64,000 bases of DNA from a methane-oxidizing endosymbiont of Gigantopelta aegis (GCF_016097405.1 NZ_JAEHGD010000002.1:321876-385875); one strand, 5' to 3'. Shown: positions 27,811-37,504, counted from the stretch's first letter. Made by a program: numbers and translations. Notes: generated by a model not told the origin, from the letters alone.

Positions 27811-27926
27811 CAGAAAGTCGCATAACAGAGCTTGAAATCAAGTTAGCCTATCAGGAAGAATTGATAGACACACTCAACAGCATCGTTGCTAAACAACAAT
27901 TGCAAATGGCTTTGTTGCATAAATAA
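27807..27926 (+). pseudogene. slyX: SlyX truncated by an IS903-group end
   Basis: MTESRITELEIKLAYQEELI and the next residues are SlyX-like coiled coil, but the frame ends after 39 residues instead of about 70. The break coincides with GGCTTTGTTGCATAAAT at 27908, which resembles the terminal repeat of IS903-group elements, so the last six residues and the stop come from the transposon. The rest of slyX is not found in the window. Confidence 0.8.
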
Positions 27927-28287
27927 TCCACAGCGTACTCTTTTCTTAAATTCCAGTCTTTATTCATGAAACAGAATAACTTTCAGGCATACCCAGGCCT
28001 GTCATTTTATTCATTGCGCCGACGCGGAGATACGCCTCAACCATCTGAGCCGCAAAGGTCCGGTTTTTTAATTGGCCACTAAAGAGCGTTTTGATGCGAA
28101 ACATAGCCGTTTCAGCCAGGCTGCGTTGATGATAACCACTTTCTTGTTTCTATGCCTTTCTCCCGATTTCAGCGCAACGTTGAACAATCGCTGTTCTTGG
28201 ATGAGTTCTCCCATCTTCATCACTCGGCCATTCCACCGCCCCTTCCCGCGGCGGTATCAATGCATCGGCGCCTTTGTTACCCCCCTA
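27908..28287 (-). mobile_element. IS903-group (IS5-family) remnant
   Basis: One end is GGCTTTGTTGCATAAAT at 27908, close to the IS903 terminal repeat. The other end is cut by the IS3-family element beginning at 28288. Within it only the 3' part of a transposase remains. Confidence 0.78.
27964..28280 (-). pseudogene. C-terminal fragment of an IS903-group transposase
   Basis: Reading the minus strand gives GADALIPPREGAVEW, an amber codon after EIGRKA, then ESGYHQRSLAETAMFRIK and a tail ending MTGLGMPES. This is the conserved C-terminus of IS903-type DDE transposases, with the catalytic Glu in SLAETAMFR. The N-terminal two thirds are missing. Confidence 0.82.
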
Positions 28288-28372
28288 TGTCAACATACCT
28301 GTCGCCTAGGAAATTTTAAATCAGGAGACAAAAATGAGCGTATTTAGCCAAGAATTTAAAGTACAATCAGTA

Positions 28373-29224
28373 GGGGCTGTTGCCATTTCACATAGGTAAC
28401 CATAAAAAGGCGCAAGCCAGAGCGATAGAGCCTTCAAAATTTCGTTTGAGTTTGTCATATCGCGTGGCGATCGCTCTGAAATGCTTAAGTCTTGCAAACA
28501 CATTTTCAACGAGATGGCGATATTTGTAGAGACACCAATCCATTTCATCATTTCCCCGAGTTGAATTCTTTTTTCTTGGGATAACAGGAACAGCCCCTTT
28601 GTCTTTAATTTGAAGACGTAATGCTTCACTGTCATAGCCTCTGTCAGCAACTATATAGTCACCTTTTGGGAGCTCTGCAACTAATTTCGGTGCTTCTTTA
28701 CAGTCATGAACTTCGCCGCCTGTCACTGAGAAATGAATAGGAAGACCACAGGCATCAACGGCCATATGAATTTTACTGGTGTTCCCGGCGACAGATTTCC
28801 CTATCGCTGTTTCTTGTTCACAGGCCGCACCACTACTATGCTGATGTGCTTTCACAATACTCCCATCAATAAATTCCCATTCCAGGTCTGGATCAACAAC
28901 CAAGGCGTTAAAAATACCCATCAGTTTTTCTTTACGAGACCAGTCATTGAATCGTTTATATACCGCATTCCAATTACCAAAAGCCGTGGGTAAATCTCTC
29001 CAGGGACAACCTACTCGCAAGCGATAAAAAATACCTTCGACTGTTTTTCGAAGACAAGGTTTGTCATAAATTCCCATTTTCAACATAATTATCTTCAGTT
29101 TCTCCCAAAGTTCATCCGTAAGCATTTGTCGGGGCATAGTTTGCTTGTTTTTGAGTCAAAATAAACAATCTATGTGGCGGAGTTATTGAATTTCAAGGGG
29201 GATTTTCAAAACGGCAACAGCCCC
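28373..29224 (-). mobile_element. IS5-family (IS427-like) element, copy 4, intact
   Basis: 852 bp with both GGGGCTGTTGCC ends and a TA duplication (28371-28372 and 29225-29226). It carries the 6-A tract. Inserted in the OrfA gene of the IS3-family element, in the opposite orientation to copy 5. Confidence 0.95.
28388..29137 (-). CDS. IS5-family transposase
   Basis: 249 residues in one frame, with the first Asp in FIDGSIVKAH, the second in VADRGYDS and the Glu in HLVENVFARLK. Intact, beginning MPRQML. Together with copy 2 it can supply transposase for the shortened copies. Confidence 0.93.
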   Translation of the reverse strand: MPRQMLTDELWEKLKIIMLKMGIYDKPCLRKTVEGIFYRLRVGCPWRDLPTAFGNWNAVYKRFNDWSRKEKLMGIFNALVVDPDLEWEFIDGSIVKAHQHSSGAACEQETAIGKSVAGNTSKIHMAVDACGLPIHFSVTGGEVHDCKEAPKLVAELPKGDYIVADRGYDSEALRLQIKDKGAVPVIPRKKNSTRGNDEMDWCLYKYRHLVENVFARLKHFRAIATRYDKLKRNFEGSIALACAFLWLPM

Positions 29225-30693
29225 TAGAAAAAGCATTATCCAGAAGACCAGAACAATCGCTAAAGCAAATTGCAGTTACTTTAGGTGTGGGTTACTCCAC
29301 ACTTCAAAAATGGATTCGGTTAGCTAAGAAAAATCAACTCGAAAAACAGAGTCAAACATGTCAAAAAAAAAAAGCCCTCAAGATTGGAATACAGTAGAAC
29401 GTTTTGAAGCCATTGTTCATTGTCATCATCTCACCGATGATCAGGCTAGCGCCTATTGTCGTGAACAAGGCATCTACTTACATCATCTAAATACCTGGAA
29501 AGCGGAATTTTGTCAGAATCTAAATCAACAGAATCCGTATATAAACAGGCGCAAACAAAACTCAAACAAGAAAACAAGCGTTTGCATAAGGAGCTAAACC
29601 GCAAAGAGAAAGCGTTATCAGAAACAGCGGCTTTACTGGTGTTATCAAAAAGTGCCAAGCGATCTGGGGGAAAAGGCGGCCGATTAATCGCCTACTCAGA
29701 TCGCCAACACTACAGCGCACTCATTGATGAAGCCGTTGACAATGGAGCGCGGCAGAAATTAGCCTGTGAACTGGTGGGTATATCAGCTCGAACCTATCAG
29801 CGTTGGAACCGGGGAGAAGGACTCTCAGAAGACCTACGACTGCACAATACAGCGCCTGTGCACAATCAATTATCCGAGGCCATCAAGCAAGAAATCATCA
29901 CCGTGATTAATAAACCGGAATACAGCGCTTTAACGCCGCATCAAATCGTTCCGAGGTTATTGGATTTGGGCTGCTATCTCGCATCAGAATCAACCTTTTA
30001 TCGTGTCATGAAAGCCCACAACCAGCTTAAGCACAGAGCTAAAGGAGCCGCAGGTCAGCATAATAAACCGCAGTCACTCAAAGCCACAGGCCAATCAAAT
30101 CTACTCGTGGGATATTACGTATTTATTAAGCCCCGTCAAAGGGCAGTATTTTTACCTCTACATGGTGATGGACATCTATAGTCGGAAAATCGTAGGCTGG
30201 CAAGTTCATGATGCCGAATCAAGCGCACACGCTGCTGATTTGATCGAAGATATCGCTCGCCGGGAAAACATCGACAAAAAGCAATTGGTGATACATTCTG
30301 ACAACGGCAGTCCGATGAAAGGCGCAACATTAAGGGCCAAATTGGTCGATTTAGACATTGCCACGTCGTTCAGCAGACCTCGTGTCAGTAATGATAATCC
30401 TTATTCAGAATCGTTATTTAAAACAGTCAAATATCATCATACCTTTCCAGAAAACCCTTTTAAAACATTAAGCGAAGCCAGGAACTGGGTTGAAGCTTTC
30501 GTTTGTTGGTTCAACAATGAACATCAACACAGTGCGCTCAAGTTTGTAACACCCAACCAACGCCATAACGGCTTAGACAGCGCCGTACTCGAAAAAAGAA
30601 AACGAGTCATCGAGCAAGCAAAAAGAGACAATCCAGAGCGATGGAATGGACGACAAACACGAAATTTAACGCCCATTGGCCATGTTTATCTTA

Positions 30694-31542
30694 GGGGCTG
30701 TTGCCGTTTTGAAAATCCCCTTGAAATTCAATAACTCCGCCACATAGATTGTTTATTTTGACTCAAAAACAAGCAAACTATGCCGCGACAACTGCTTACG
30801 GATGAACTTTGGGAGAAACTGAAGATAATTATGTTGAAAATGGGAATTTATGACAAACCTTGTCTTCGAAAAACAGTCGAAGGTATTTTTTATCGCTTGC
30901 GAGTAGGTTGTCCCTGGAGAGATTTACCCACGGCTTTTGGTAATTGGAATGCGGTATATAAACGATTCAATGACTGGTCTCGTAAAGAAAAACTGATGGG
31001 TATTTTTAACGCCTTGGTTGTTGATCCAGACCTGGAATGGGAATTTATTGATGGGAGTATTGTGAAAGCACATCAGCATAGTAGTGGTGCGGCCTGTGAA
31101 CAAGAAACAGCGATAGGGAAATCTGTCGCCGGGAACACCAGTAAAATTCATATGGCCGTTGATGCCTGTGGTCTTCCTATTCATTTCTCAGTGACAGGCG
31201 GCGAAGTTCATGACTGTAAAGAAGCACCGAAATTAGTTGCAGAGCTCCCAAAAGGTGACTATATAGTTGCTGACAGAGGCTATGACAGTGAAGCATTACG
31301 TCTTCAAATTAAAGACAAAGGGGCTGTTCCTGTTATCCCAAGAAAAAGAATTCAACTCGGGGAAATGATGAAATGGATTGGTGTCTCTACAAATATCGCC
31401 ATCTCGTTGAAAATGTGTTTGCAAGACTTAAGCATTTCAGAGCGATCGCCACGCGATATGACAAACTCAAACGAAATTTTGAAGGCTCTATCGCTCTGGC
31501 TTGCGCCTTTTATGGTTACCTATGTGAAATGGCAACAGCCCC
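30694..31542 (+). mobile_element. IS5-family (IS427-like) element, copy 5
   Basis: 849 bp with GGGGCTGTTGCC ends and a TA duplication (30692-30693 and 31543-31544). It lacks one C near the left end, one A in the slip tract and one T near the transposase end relative to the intact copies. Inserted near the 3' end of the IS3 OrfB. Confidence 0.94.
30780..31527 (+). pseudogene. IS5-family transposase in two frames
   Basis: Begins MPRQLL. The 5-A tract near 31345 puts the Glu-containing C-terminal third (YKYRHLVENVFARLKHF) in another frame, and a missing T near 31510 alters the final residues. If these elements use frameshifting at the A tract, some full-length product could still be made. Confidence 0.85.
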
Positions 31543-31644
31543 TAATCCGGATAAGGAAAATTTCAACACAACAGAATGTCAAGCAGCTTAATAAAATTCA
31601 TTTCGTAAATTATTGCAAAAAATGCGACAGGTTGGTTGACATTT

Positions 31645-32773
31645 AGCGCTCTTCGCAAATGAGAATTTAGCATAAAAAAGATGACGTAATGGAGTGAAAT
31701 ATATAAAATAAGGCCATGTCGAATTACACCCTTCCAGAGACTGAATTAGCCGATTTGCGCGAAGCCCATGGTGAGCTTCGAGAAAAACGTGATGCAGACC
31801 GAGTTAAAGCCATCATTCTTTTAGGTTCAGGCTGGTCAGCAACAAACGTTGCCGAAGCACTTCTCATTGACCGCAATACAATCCGTACCTACTATCGAAA
31901 ATATAAGAAAGGTGGTCTTGCTAAACTCCTACAAACTCAGCATGTTGGAAGTGCCAGTTTCTTATCGGTTTCAGAAGCGACCGAGTTGGATGAATATCTG
32001 CAGAAAAATCTTCACTTAACCGCTAAATCGGTTGCAGCTTACATTAAAGAGCGTTGGCAGGTTCGCTATAGTGAACGCGGTGTGACAGCCTTGCTGCATC
32101 GCTTGGGTTATGTCTATAAAAAGCCCAAGCTGATACCCGGCAAAGCTAATGCAAAAGCCCAACTGGAGTTCCTTGAGAAATATCAACAACTAAAGGAAGA
32201 CAAGCAGCCCGAAGACTTGATATTGTTCATGGATGGTGTTCATCCACAACATAATCCTGTAATGGCTTGTGGTTGGATTAAGCGTGGTGTGGAATTCACG
32301 ATTCAGAGTAATACCGGGCGTCAACGTCTCAATGTCAACGGTGCAGTCAATATCGATTCTCTGGATACTGTCTGCCGCTTCTATGACACCATCAATGGCG
32401 AGGCAACGATTGATCTTTGTAAGGCGATTGAAGAACGTTACCCGAAGGCTGGGACTATTTACATCATTTGCGATAATGCACGCTACTACCGATCAAAGGC
32501 TGTCAGACAATTTCTTGAAATGTCGCGAATTGAATTAGTGTTTTTACCGCCGTATGCGCCGAATCTTAATTTGATTGAACGGTACTGGCGATATTTCAAG
32601 AAAGAAATCTTATATGACCAGTATTATGAAACATTCAAAGAATTCAAAATAGCCTGCGAGACATTCTTTTCTGAGCCAGAAAAGCATGTCGACAATTTGC
32701 GCTCACTTTTAACTGAGAATTTTCAAATTATCGGTGCATGATGGTTTGCTCTATTTTCATGTGCGGAGAGTAT
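31645..32773 (+). mobile_element. IS630-family element
   Basis: Imperfect inverted ends: left GCGCTCTTCGCAAATGAGAA after TTTA at about 31645, right the complement of CTCTCCGCACATGAAAATAG ending near 32773, with TA next to both ends as expected for IS630/Tc1 targets. The exact limits are uncertain by a few bases. It abuts the IS3 end on the left and cuts a PA14-domain gene on the right. Confidence 0.75.
31716..32741 (+). CDS. IS630-family transposase
   Basis: 341 residues. An N-terminal helix-turn-helix (GWSATNVAEALLIDRNTIRTYYRKY) and a second winged-helix part (TAKSVAAYIKERW, VTALLHRLGYVYKKPK) are followed by a DDE core: LILFMDGVHP (Asp), YIICDNARYY (Asp) and LPPYAPNLNLIERYWRYFKK (Glu). It appears intact. 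Its stop overlaps an ATG that leads into the truncated PA14 gene. Confidence 0.93.
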   Translation: MSNYTLPETELADLREAHGELREKRDADRVKAIILLGSGWSATNVAEALLIDRNTIRTYYRKYKKGGLAKLLQTQHVGSASFLSVSEATELDEYLQKNLHLTAKSVAAYIKERWQVRYSERGVTALLHRLGYVYKKPKLIPGKANAKAQLEFLEKYQQLKEDKQPEDLILFMDGVHPQHNPVMACGWIKRGVEFTIQSNTGRQRLNVNGAVNIDSLDTVCRFYDTINGEATIDLCKAIEERYPKAGTIYIICDNARYYRSKAVRQFLEMSRIELVFLPPYAPNLNLIERYWRYFKKEILYDQYYETFKEFKIACETFFSEPEKHVDNLRSLLTENFQIIGA

Positions 32774-34243
32774 AGCGATCCGGCGCAAGTGAATGGCGCG
32801 GATGCGGTTAGAGCAATCAATGTATCAGGTCCGCAGATTGCCGCTTGGTTTGATAGTAAGGTGCCTGAAGCCGTGGTGAACTATGCGCCGACGGCGAGCG
32901 ATGATTTTGCTGTGACAAAAGCAGGCGACGCCGTCGATATCAGTGTGCTGGAAAATGATGTCGATGCCGATCAGGATGCCTTATCTATTGTCGAAGTTGG
33001 TACGGCAAAGCATGGGCAAGTTGCTGTGAATGCTGACAGCATTCGCTATGCTCCCACGCCAGGCTATGTGGGACAGGATAATTTTCAATATACGATTACA
33101 GATGGTCAAGGTCATAATGCTTCGGCCTGGGTTACGGTCAATGTTGGCTGGGGTGCGCATTATCAATATTTTGAAGGGACATGGAATCAGCTTCCTGATT
33201 TTTCGAGGTTGACGCCGGTTGCGACAGGTATTTCGCATAATTTCAGTCTGGAGTCGAGACAGCGTGACCAAGGGATCGGGATCCGTTTCCATGCGCAAAT
33301 TTTAATTCCAGCAACAGGCGATTATCAATTTGATGTGAATACAAATGGTTTGGCTAAAGTCACTATTGATGGTCAGGATGTGGCTTTACCGGATCAGCCG
33401 GGAATGCTTGCGCTAACGGCAGGTTTACACCAAATTATGGTAGATTTTGTGTCTGTAGGCAGCAATCCGCAGATGCAGGTAGGCTGGCAAGGGCCTGGTT
33501 TCAAGCGGCAATTGATTTCATCGGATGCTTTGCGACTGGCCGAGCCGGTTAACAGCTTTCCTGTTGCGGCTGATGATGCCGTGCAAATGACAGTGGAAAC
33601 TCAGATACTCATTGATGTCTTGGACAATGACAATGATACCGATGGCGACATATTGCATATTGCAGGATTTACCCAGCCCGATCATGGTAGCGTTTCTCAG
33701 CAAGGCGATAAATTGCTATATCAGCCTGATGTCGGGTTTAATGGTCAGGATGTGTTCAGCTATCAGGTCAGTGATGGCCGAGGCGGTGAAGATTACGGGC
33801 AGGTGACGGTCACTGTCGGCCAGGGGCTGAGATATGAATATTATGAAGGCAACTGGCAGCAGTTACCTGATTTCGATAGCCTGGTGCCTGTTGCCACCGG
33901 TATCCAGAATGACTTCTCTCTGGTTAATCGTAATCGAGATGATCATTTTGCTTTTCGCTTTCGGGCTACATTGAAACTGCCGCAAGACGGCAGTTATTAT
34001 TTCTTCTTGATTTCAGATGATGGCAGTCGTTTGATTATTGATGATAAAACCGTTGCCGATCTTGATGGTGTTCATACCATGCGTTGGCGTTTTGTTGCTA
34101 AAAACTATAGCGCAGGGCAGCATGATCTCGAATTACAGTATTTTGACTATACGGGTAGAGAACGGTTGTACCTGTTCTGGCGTGGACCGGATATGCGCTG
34201 GCAGCGGCTGGATAGTCGTTATCTAATCCCCGTTAATCCTTAA
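32774..34243 (+). pseudogene. PA14 / cadherin-like surface protein, 5' end removed by IS630
   Basis: 489 codons remain. After a short segment (GADAVRAINVSGPQIAAWF) come a cadherin-like 'tandem-95' repeat (TASDDFAVTKAGDAVDISVLENDVD), a PA14 domain (YQYFEGTWNQLPDF), a second cadherin-like repeat (DVLDNDNDTDGDIL) and a second PA14 domain (YEYYEGNWQQLPDF ... DDGSRLIIDD). Such proteins are secreted or surface-bound carbohydrate-binding or adhesive proteins. The N-terminal catalytic or signal part is missing, and the present frame opens inside the IS end, so I treat it as a truncated gene. A terminator follows. Confidence 0.8.
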
Positions 34244-34266
34244 AAATAAAGATTCTTTGTCGTCTC

Positions 34267-34297
34267 GCCCCTTATGATCTTTGCTATAAGGGGCTTT
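34267..34297 (+). terminator. Terminator after the PA14 gene
   Basis: GCCCCTTAT and ATAAGGGGC form a perfect 9-bp stem around a 10-base loop, followed by TTTAAT. It is 23 bases after the PA14 stop. Confidence 0.8.
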
Positions 34298-34497
34298 AAT
34301 AACGGGGTCTTAGGATAAATGATTGACCTTTTAACCACCCTGTAGCTAAGTATCTTTCAGCGTAGAGAATATCAATTTCGGTTTGTTTAGAATACTGGAT
34401 ATTTTGAAACCATGCTCGATTAAATGGGCCGATCGAAAAGTTCAGGGAAGCTTTGGAATTATGTTAGATAACGTGTTGACAGGGTGGGCAGATCCAA

Positions 34498-35319
34498 TCA
34501 TTTTTGCCAACGTTTGCTGATGAATTCCACCGCTTCCTGAATATTTAGTTCCCGAGTTCCACCGCCAGTGCGTAAATAAAATTTTGGTTCTTTGCCTTGC
34601 TTGACAAAGACAGGTCTTGATGCGGGTAAAATAATCAAGCGACAAACTTCTTTACCTTCTGCAACATGAAACAGGATTTTTATATTCCGGCATAAGTCAG
34701 CACCTAAAACAGAAGAAATTGCGGTAATGATAGCTTGCTCAAAACCATCCTGATCTTGTCGTTTTAGTGTCTGATAATCATGTTCCAGTCCCAAAATATC
34801 ACCATTGTCAGCAACACCAATCAATAAGGTTCCCCCAGTGCGGCAATTCATAAAACCGGCTAATGTTTTCATGATAACGCCTTCAAGTGAGCGATTGACG
34901 CGGTTTTGTTCCATGTCCCAACGAAATGAAGACTTAAATTCCAGTATATCGCTTTCTCCTTGTCGAATGGTGCTGCTCAGGTCTTTGTTAATCTCTTCTT
35001 TTAATTGTTCTATTCGATGAATGCGCTGATGTAGAAGTCCATATAGCCAGACTATGACGATTCCTAGAATTGCCCCAAACTGAGCATAAAAAATTGCTTT
35101 TTCTGGTGTTTGACCAGTCAAAGATTTTTTAAGCTCGTTGACAAGATATTGAGTTACTGAGGGTTCAATCAATGCTATCTGATGTTCATGATAGTCAACA
35201 AAATCATTGAGCGGTTCAAGTACGAATACACCAAACAACATACCCATTACAGCACCCGCCAAATACATTCGAAATCGTTGCCGCCATATGGAGAACAACA
35301 GCATTAAAAATCTTTTCAT
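34498..35319 (-). CDS. Membrane-anchored AlbA_2 (Schlafen-type) ATP-binding domain protein
   Basis: 273 residues: two membrane helices (about 15-35 and 82-100), a short coiled-coil linker, then an AlbA_2/divergent AAA_4 domain (about 118-265) with ESDILEFKSSFRWD, IMKTLAGFMNCRTGGTLLIGVADNG and a C-terminal FYLRTGGGTREL. The domain is found in putative regulators and some defence-associated proteins; the molecular activity here is unknown. It stands alone between the PA14 terminator and a 540-base gap. Confidence 0.75.
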   Translation of the reverse strand: MKRFLMLLFSIWRQRFRMYLAGAVMGMLFGVFVLEPLNDFVDYHEHQIALIEPSVTQYLVNELKKSLTGQTPEKAIFYAQFGAILGIVIVWLYGLLHQRIHRIEQLKEEINKDLSSTIRQGESDILEFKSSFRWDMEQNRVNRSLEGVIMKTLAGFMNCRTGGTLLIGVADNGDILGLEHDYQTLKRQDQDGFEQAIITAISSVLGADLCRNIKILFHVAEGKEVCRLIILPASRPVFVKQGKEPKFYLRTGGGTRELNIQEAVEFISKRWQK

Positions 35320-35428
35320 CTATAAGTAACCAGAAATATATTTTGTTGTACGGAAAGTTCGAATTTTATAAGCTATTGATTATTCAGAAAATAATTGTCA
35401 TAGGATGGGGTTGAGAATATCAAACCTC

Positions 35429-35671
35429 GTAACATCAGTCAGTAAAGCCCGGACAGATCTGGAGGCTTCTGCAATGTTAGATAGAAATTTCATGTAAATC
35501 CTGGCGGGTAAGTTCGGTCCGGAAAATTTTCACGACCCATCATTCAGGCTGCTCATTTTGATGGTTTTCGGCTATCGCCTCTAGCCACCCTGTCAATACC
35601 TCATTTCATCAATATGTTTAAACATACAGGCTTTTTCGCGTAACATCAGTTAATTTAATTACTGATGTTAC
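35429..35671. repeat. Segment bounded by an 11-bp inverted repeat, with an inner palindrome
   Basis: GTAACATCAGT occurs at 35429-35439 and 35640-35650, and its complement at 35661-35671. The last two form a perfect 11-bp stem with a 10-base loop; the first and last bound a 243-bp stretch. No ORF or target duplication is evident. It could be a small non-autonomous element or an operator-like site. This covers most of the 543-base gap 35320-35862, in which I see no gene. Confidence 0.45.
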
Positions 35672-35862
35672 ATAAAGGTTCTCCAATCTCATGCCCATGA
35701 TCCTCTGTTCACCATTACCGTGCTAGCCTCTCGTTTATCGACACAGAAACCACTGAGAACACAGAGAATGAAACCGTGCAGTTAACCCTGCCTTGCCATT
35801 GTAGTGCCATGCAGCTACAAGTTATTGATTAGTATGACCATAAAACTATCTCATTTTTGTGA

Positions 35863-36483
35863 TCACGAAAAAGTGCTAATGGCCTCAAAAATTCCCAACA
35901 ATAACATTTGCGTGCCTACTACAGCCAGGATCAGCCCCATCAGGCGGGTTATAATCTTCAGGCTTTTCGTACCGAGTGTCTGTACTATTTTTTGGCCAAA
36001 AACAAAGCAGATAAAAGTAATTAGGCATAAGAGTGCAAACATGGTTATGGTGATAGATATTTCTATCCAGCCACCGGTTGCTGCAAAGTTCATGGCGGTT
36101 GCAATAGTGCCTGGGCCTGCTAATAATGGGACAGCAAGAGGGGATATTGCTATTTCTGTGTCATCACCATTGTGTGGGGTATGCATTTTTGAAGTCTCAC
36201 CATGCAGCATTTGATAGCCAATTATAAAAACAAGTACACCACCAGTGATTTTTAAAGCCGGCAGGGTAATGCCAAATAAATGAAACAGGGTTTTGCCAAA
36301 AAGGGCAAAAGCGACAACGATAAAAAAGGATAAGGTTAAGGCTTTGATCGCAATTTTTATTTGAATAGAACGATCTTCGTTGTCAGTCAGGCTGACAAAA
36401 GCGGCAGTGTTAGCGATTGGGTTCATGATAGCGAAGAAAGCCAAGAAGATGCCTATGATGTTTTGCCACAATTCAGATGTCAT
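35863..36483 (-). CDS. MarC family integral membrane protein
   Basis: 206 residues with six predicted helices in two triplets. Conserved MarC segments are FAIMNPIANTAAFVSLT near the start and SPLAVPLLAGPGTIATAM in the middle. The family is broadly found with no proven substrate, despite its naming with the mar locus. It is divergent from the TetR gene with a 278-base gap. Confidence 0.88.
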   Translation of the reverse strand: MTSELWQNIIGIFLAFFAIMNPIANTAAFVSLTDNEDRSIQIKIAIKALTLSFFIVVAFALFGKTLFHLFGITLPALKITGGVLVFIIGYQMLHGETSKMHTPHNGDDTEIAISPLAVPLLAGPGTIATAMNFAATGGWIEISITITMFALLCLITFICFVFGQKIVQTLGTKSLKIITRLMGLILAVVGTQMLLLGIFEAISTFS

Positions 36484-36726
36484 GGATTCAGGTACACGTT
36501 AATTTTTGCTGCTTTAAGGGATGGTCAGGAAGCGTTGATTTTGTGAACAAATAGAACCACGCGGCCTGCTTTTTCAAAGTAATTTATCGTTTTTAACCTC
36601 GATTTTGGTGCAATGTATTCAGATTAACTCAATATCGGTGTATTATTCAATGGTAGCAGGTATTATTGCAACAGATAAATCAGGCTCGGTTTTTTATATG
36701 AGTTTTTTCTATACGGCTAACAAAAA

Positions 36727-36755
36727 TTGCTTTATTAGACGACTGGTCGCATAAT
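36727..36755 (+). promoter_or_regulatory. Promoter with TetR-type operator, tetR gene
   Basis: TTGCTT and CATAAT lie 17 bases apart. The spacer holds the near-palindrome CGACTGGTCG (36740-36749), whose arms CGAC and GTCG match. A related site, CGACCGGTCT, lies at 37472-37481 ahead of the DUF4242-mtoX genes. A repressor bound here would cover the promoter. Transcription would start at about the ATG 36762. Confidence 0.6.
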
Positions 36756-36761
36756 TTGGCT

Positions 36762-37361
36762 ATGAACACAATGAGCTGCGCTAAAGAGATAAAGCGACAA
36801 AAACTTCTTGATCAAGGTGTCGCGATGCTGATGACTCAGGGCTATCATGGTACTGGTTTAAAGCAATTGCTGGAAAGTGTTAAAGTACCTAAAGGTTCGT
36901 TTTATCATTACTTCGACAGTAAAGAGAGTTTTGCTGTTGCCGCAATCGAGCATTATATTGAGCCGTTTATTCAACGCTTGAATCAGCATTTACACGATAA
37001 TGAACAGGATGCCTTGGCTGCATTGAAACATTATTTTCAGGAATTGATTGTTGAATTGGAGCAGGCCGGGTTTCAAGGTGGCTGTTTATTGGGCAATTTA
37101 ATGGGCGAGCTTGGTGATAATAGTCCTGCGTGCCAGAAAGCGTTGAAACGGGTAGTCAACCGATATCGGGACTTGCAGCGAAGGGCGTTGCAAAAAGCGC
37201 AGCAGCAAGGCTCCGTCCGTACTGATTTGGATGCTGAGTATATGGCCGATTTGCTGACCAATCATTGGCAAGGGGCTTTATTGCGGATGAAAATAGAGCA
37301 ATCGGCAAAGCCCTTGGAAGAATGTTGTCGGTTTTTGCTCGAGGATTATTTTATCCGTTGA
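36762..37361 (+). CDS. TetR/AcrR family transcriptional regulator
   Basis: About 199 residues. The N-terminal helix-turn-helix (YHGTGLKQLLESVKVPKGSFYHYFDSKESFA, seen as VPKGSFYHYFDSKESF) is typical of TetR; the C-terminal ligand domain includes GCLLGNLMGELGD, similar to the TetR_C_6/NemR-like group. Likely autoregulated, and by the shared operator likely to control the methanethiol oxidase genes downstream. ATG 36762 is chosen; ATG 36774 (MSCAKEIKRQ) is possible, and no clear ribosome site precedes either. Confidence 0.88.
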   Translation: MNTMSCAKEIKRQKLLDQGVAMLMTQGYHGTGLKQLLESVKVPKGSFYHYFDSKESFAVAAIEHYIEPFIQRLNQHLHDNEQDALAALKHYFQELIVELEQAGFQGGCLLGNLMGELGDNSPACQKALKRVVNRYRDLQRRALQKAQQQGSVRTDLDAEYMADLLTNHWQGALLRMKIEQSAKPLEECCRFLLEDYFIR

Positions 37362-37470
37362 GTTGAGTGAGAGTCATAGGCCGTGAAAATCATAATGGTG
37401 TTCATTGCAGATGGCTTGTTTTATGGGGTTCAGGGGATAACCTGAATAGTGTTGTTTTTTATATGTAAAA

Positions 37471-37486
37471 ACGACCGGTCTAATAT
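37471..37486 (+). promoter_or_regulatory. Predicted TetR operator ahead of the DUF4242-mtoX operon
   Basis: CGACCGGTCT is followed directly by TAATAT, a plausible -10 box, and then by a strong GAGGAGG ribosome site and ATG 37505. It resembles the site upstream of the TetR gene (CGACTGGTCG), placed in both cases at the -10 element. Confidence 0.55.
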
Positions 37487-37504
37487 TCAAGAGGAGGTGG
37501 CATT

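Larger units (their letters stand above)
28334..29600 (+). pseudogene. IS3-family OrfA (helix-turn-helix), interrupted and frameshifted
   Basis: It begins MSVFSQEFKVQSV, is cut by IS copy 4 after codon 13, and resumes EKALSRRPEQSLKQIAVTLG with the helix-turn-helix YSTLQKWIRLAKK. The frame is lost near an 11-A run at about 29363; the continuing frame reads KKKSPQDWNTVERFEAIV and YCREQGIYLHHLNTWK. Typical of the two-part OrfA of this IS3 subgroup. Confidence 0.8.
29510..31591 (+). pseudogene. IS3-family OrfB integrase, frameshifted and interrupted
   Basis: Segments in order: QAQTKLKQENKRLHKELNRK coiled coil, a helix-turn-helix (ELVGISARTYQRW), the HTH_21-type PHQIVPRLLDLGCY, then the rve core MDIYSRKIVGWQ, VIHSDNGSPM and EAFVCWFNNEHQHSALKFVTP, giving the DDE set. 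A missing base near 30100 moves the frame between QSNL and WDITYLLSPVKG. IS copy 5 splits the last codons: GHVYL before it and NPDKENFNTTECQAA after it. Confidence 0.85.
28288..31641 (+). mobile_element. IS3-family element holding two other insertions
   Basis: Ends are inverted: TGTCAACATACCTGTCGC at 28288 and the complement of TGTCAACCAACCTGTCGC ending at 31641 (16 of 18 bases match). Removing IS copies 4 and 5 and one TA of each leaves about 1.65 kb. No obvious target duplication is seen at the outer ends. The coding part is broken by the two insertions and several frameshifts. Confidence 0.85.

Noticed and set aside
28288-31641. A composite transposon made by IS copies 4 and 5
   Set aside because: Each copy has its own TA duplication and sits inside the IS3 coding sequence, and the IS3 frame resumes across each one. 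They are separate insertions, not a unit carrying cargo.
34498-35319. The AlbA_2-domain protein as part of a phage defence system
   Set aside because: The domain occurs in some defence genes, but here it stands alone with two membrane helices and no nuclease, methylase or helicase partner.
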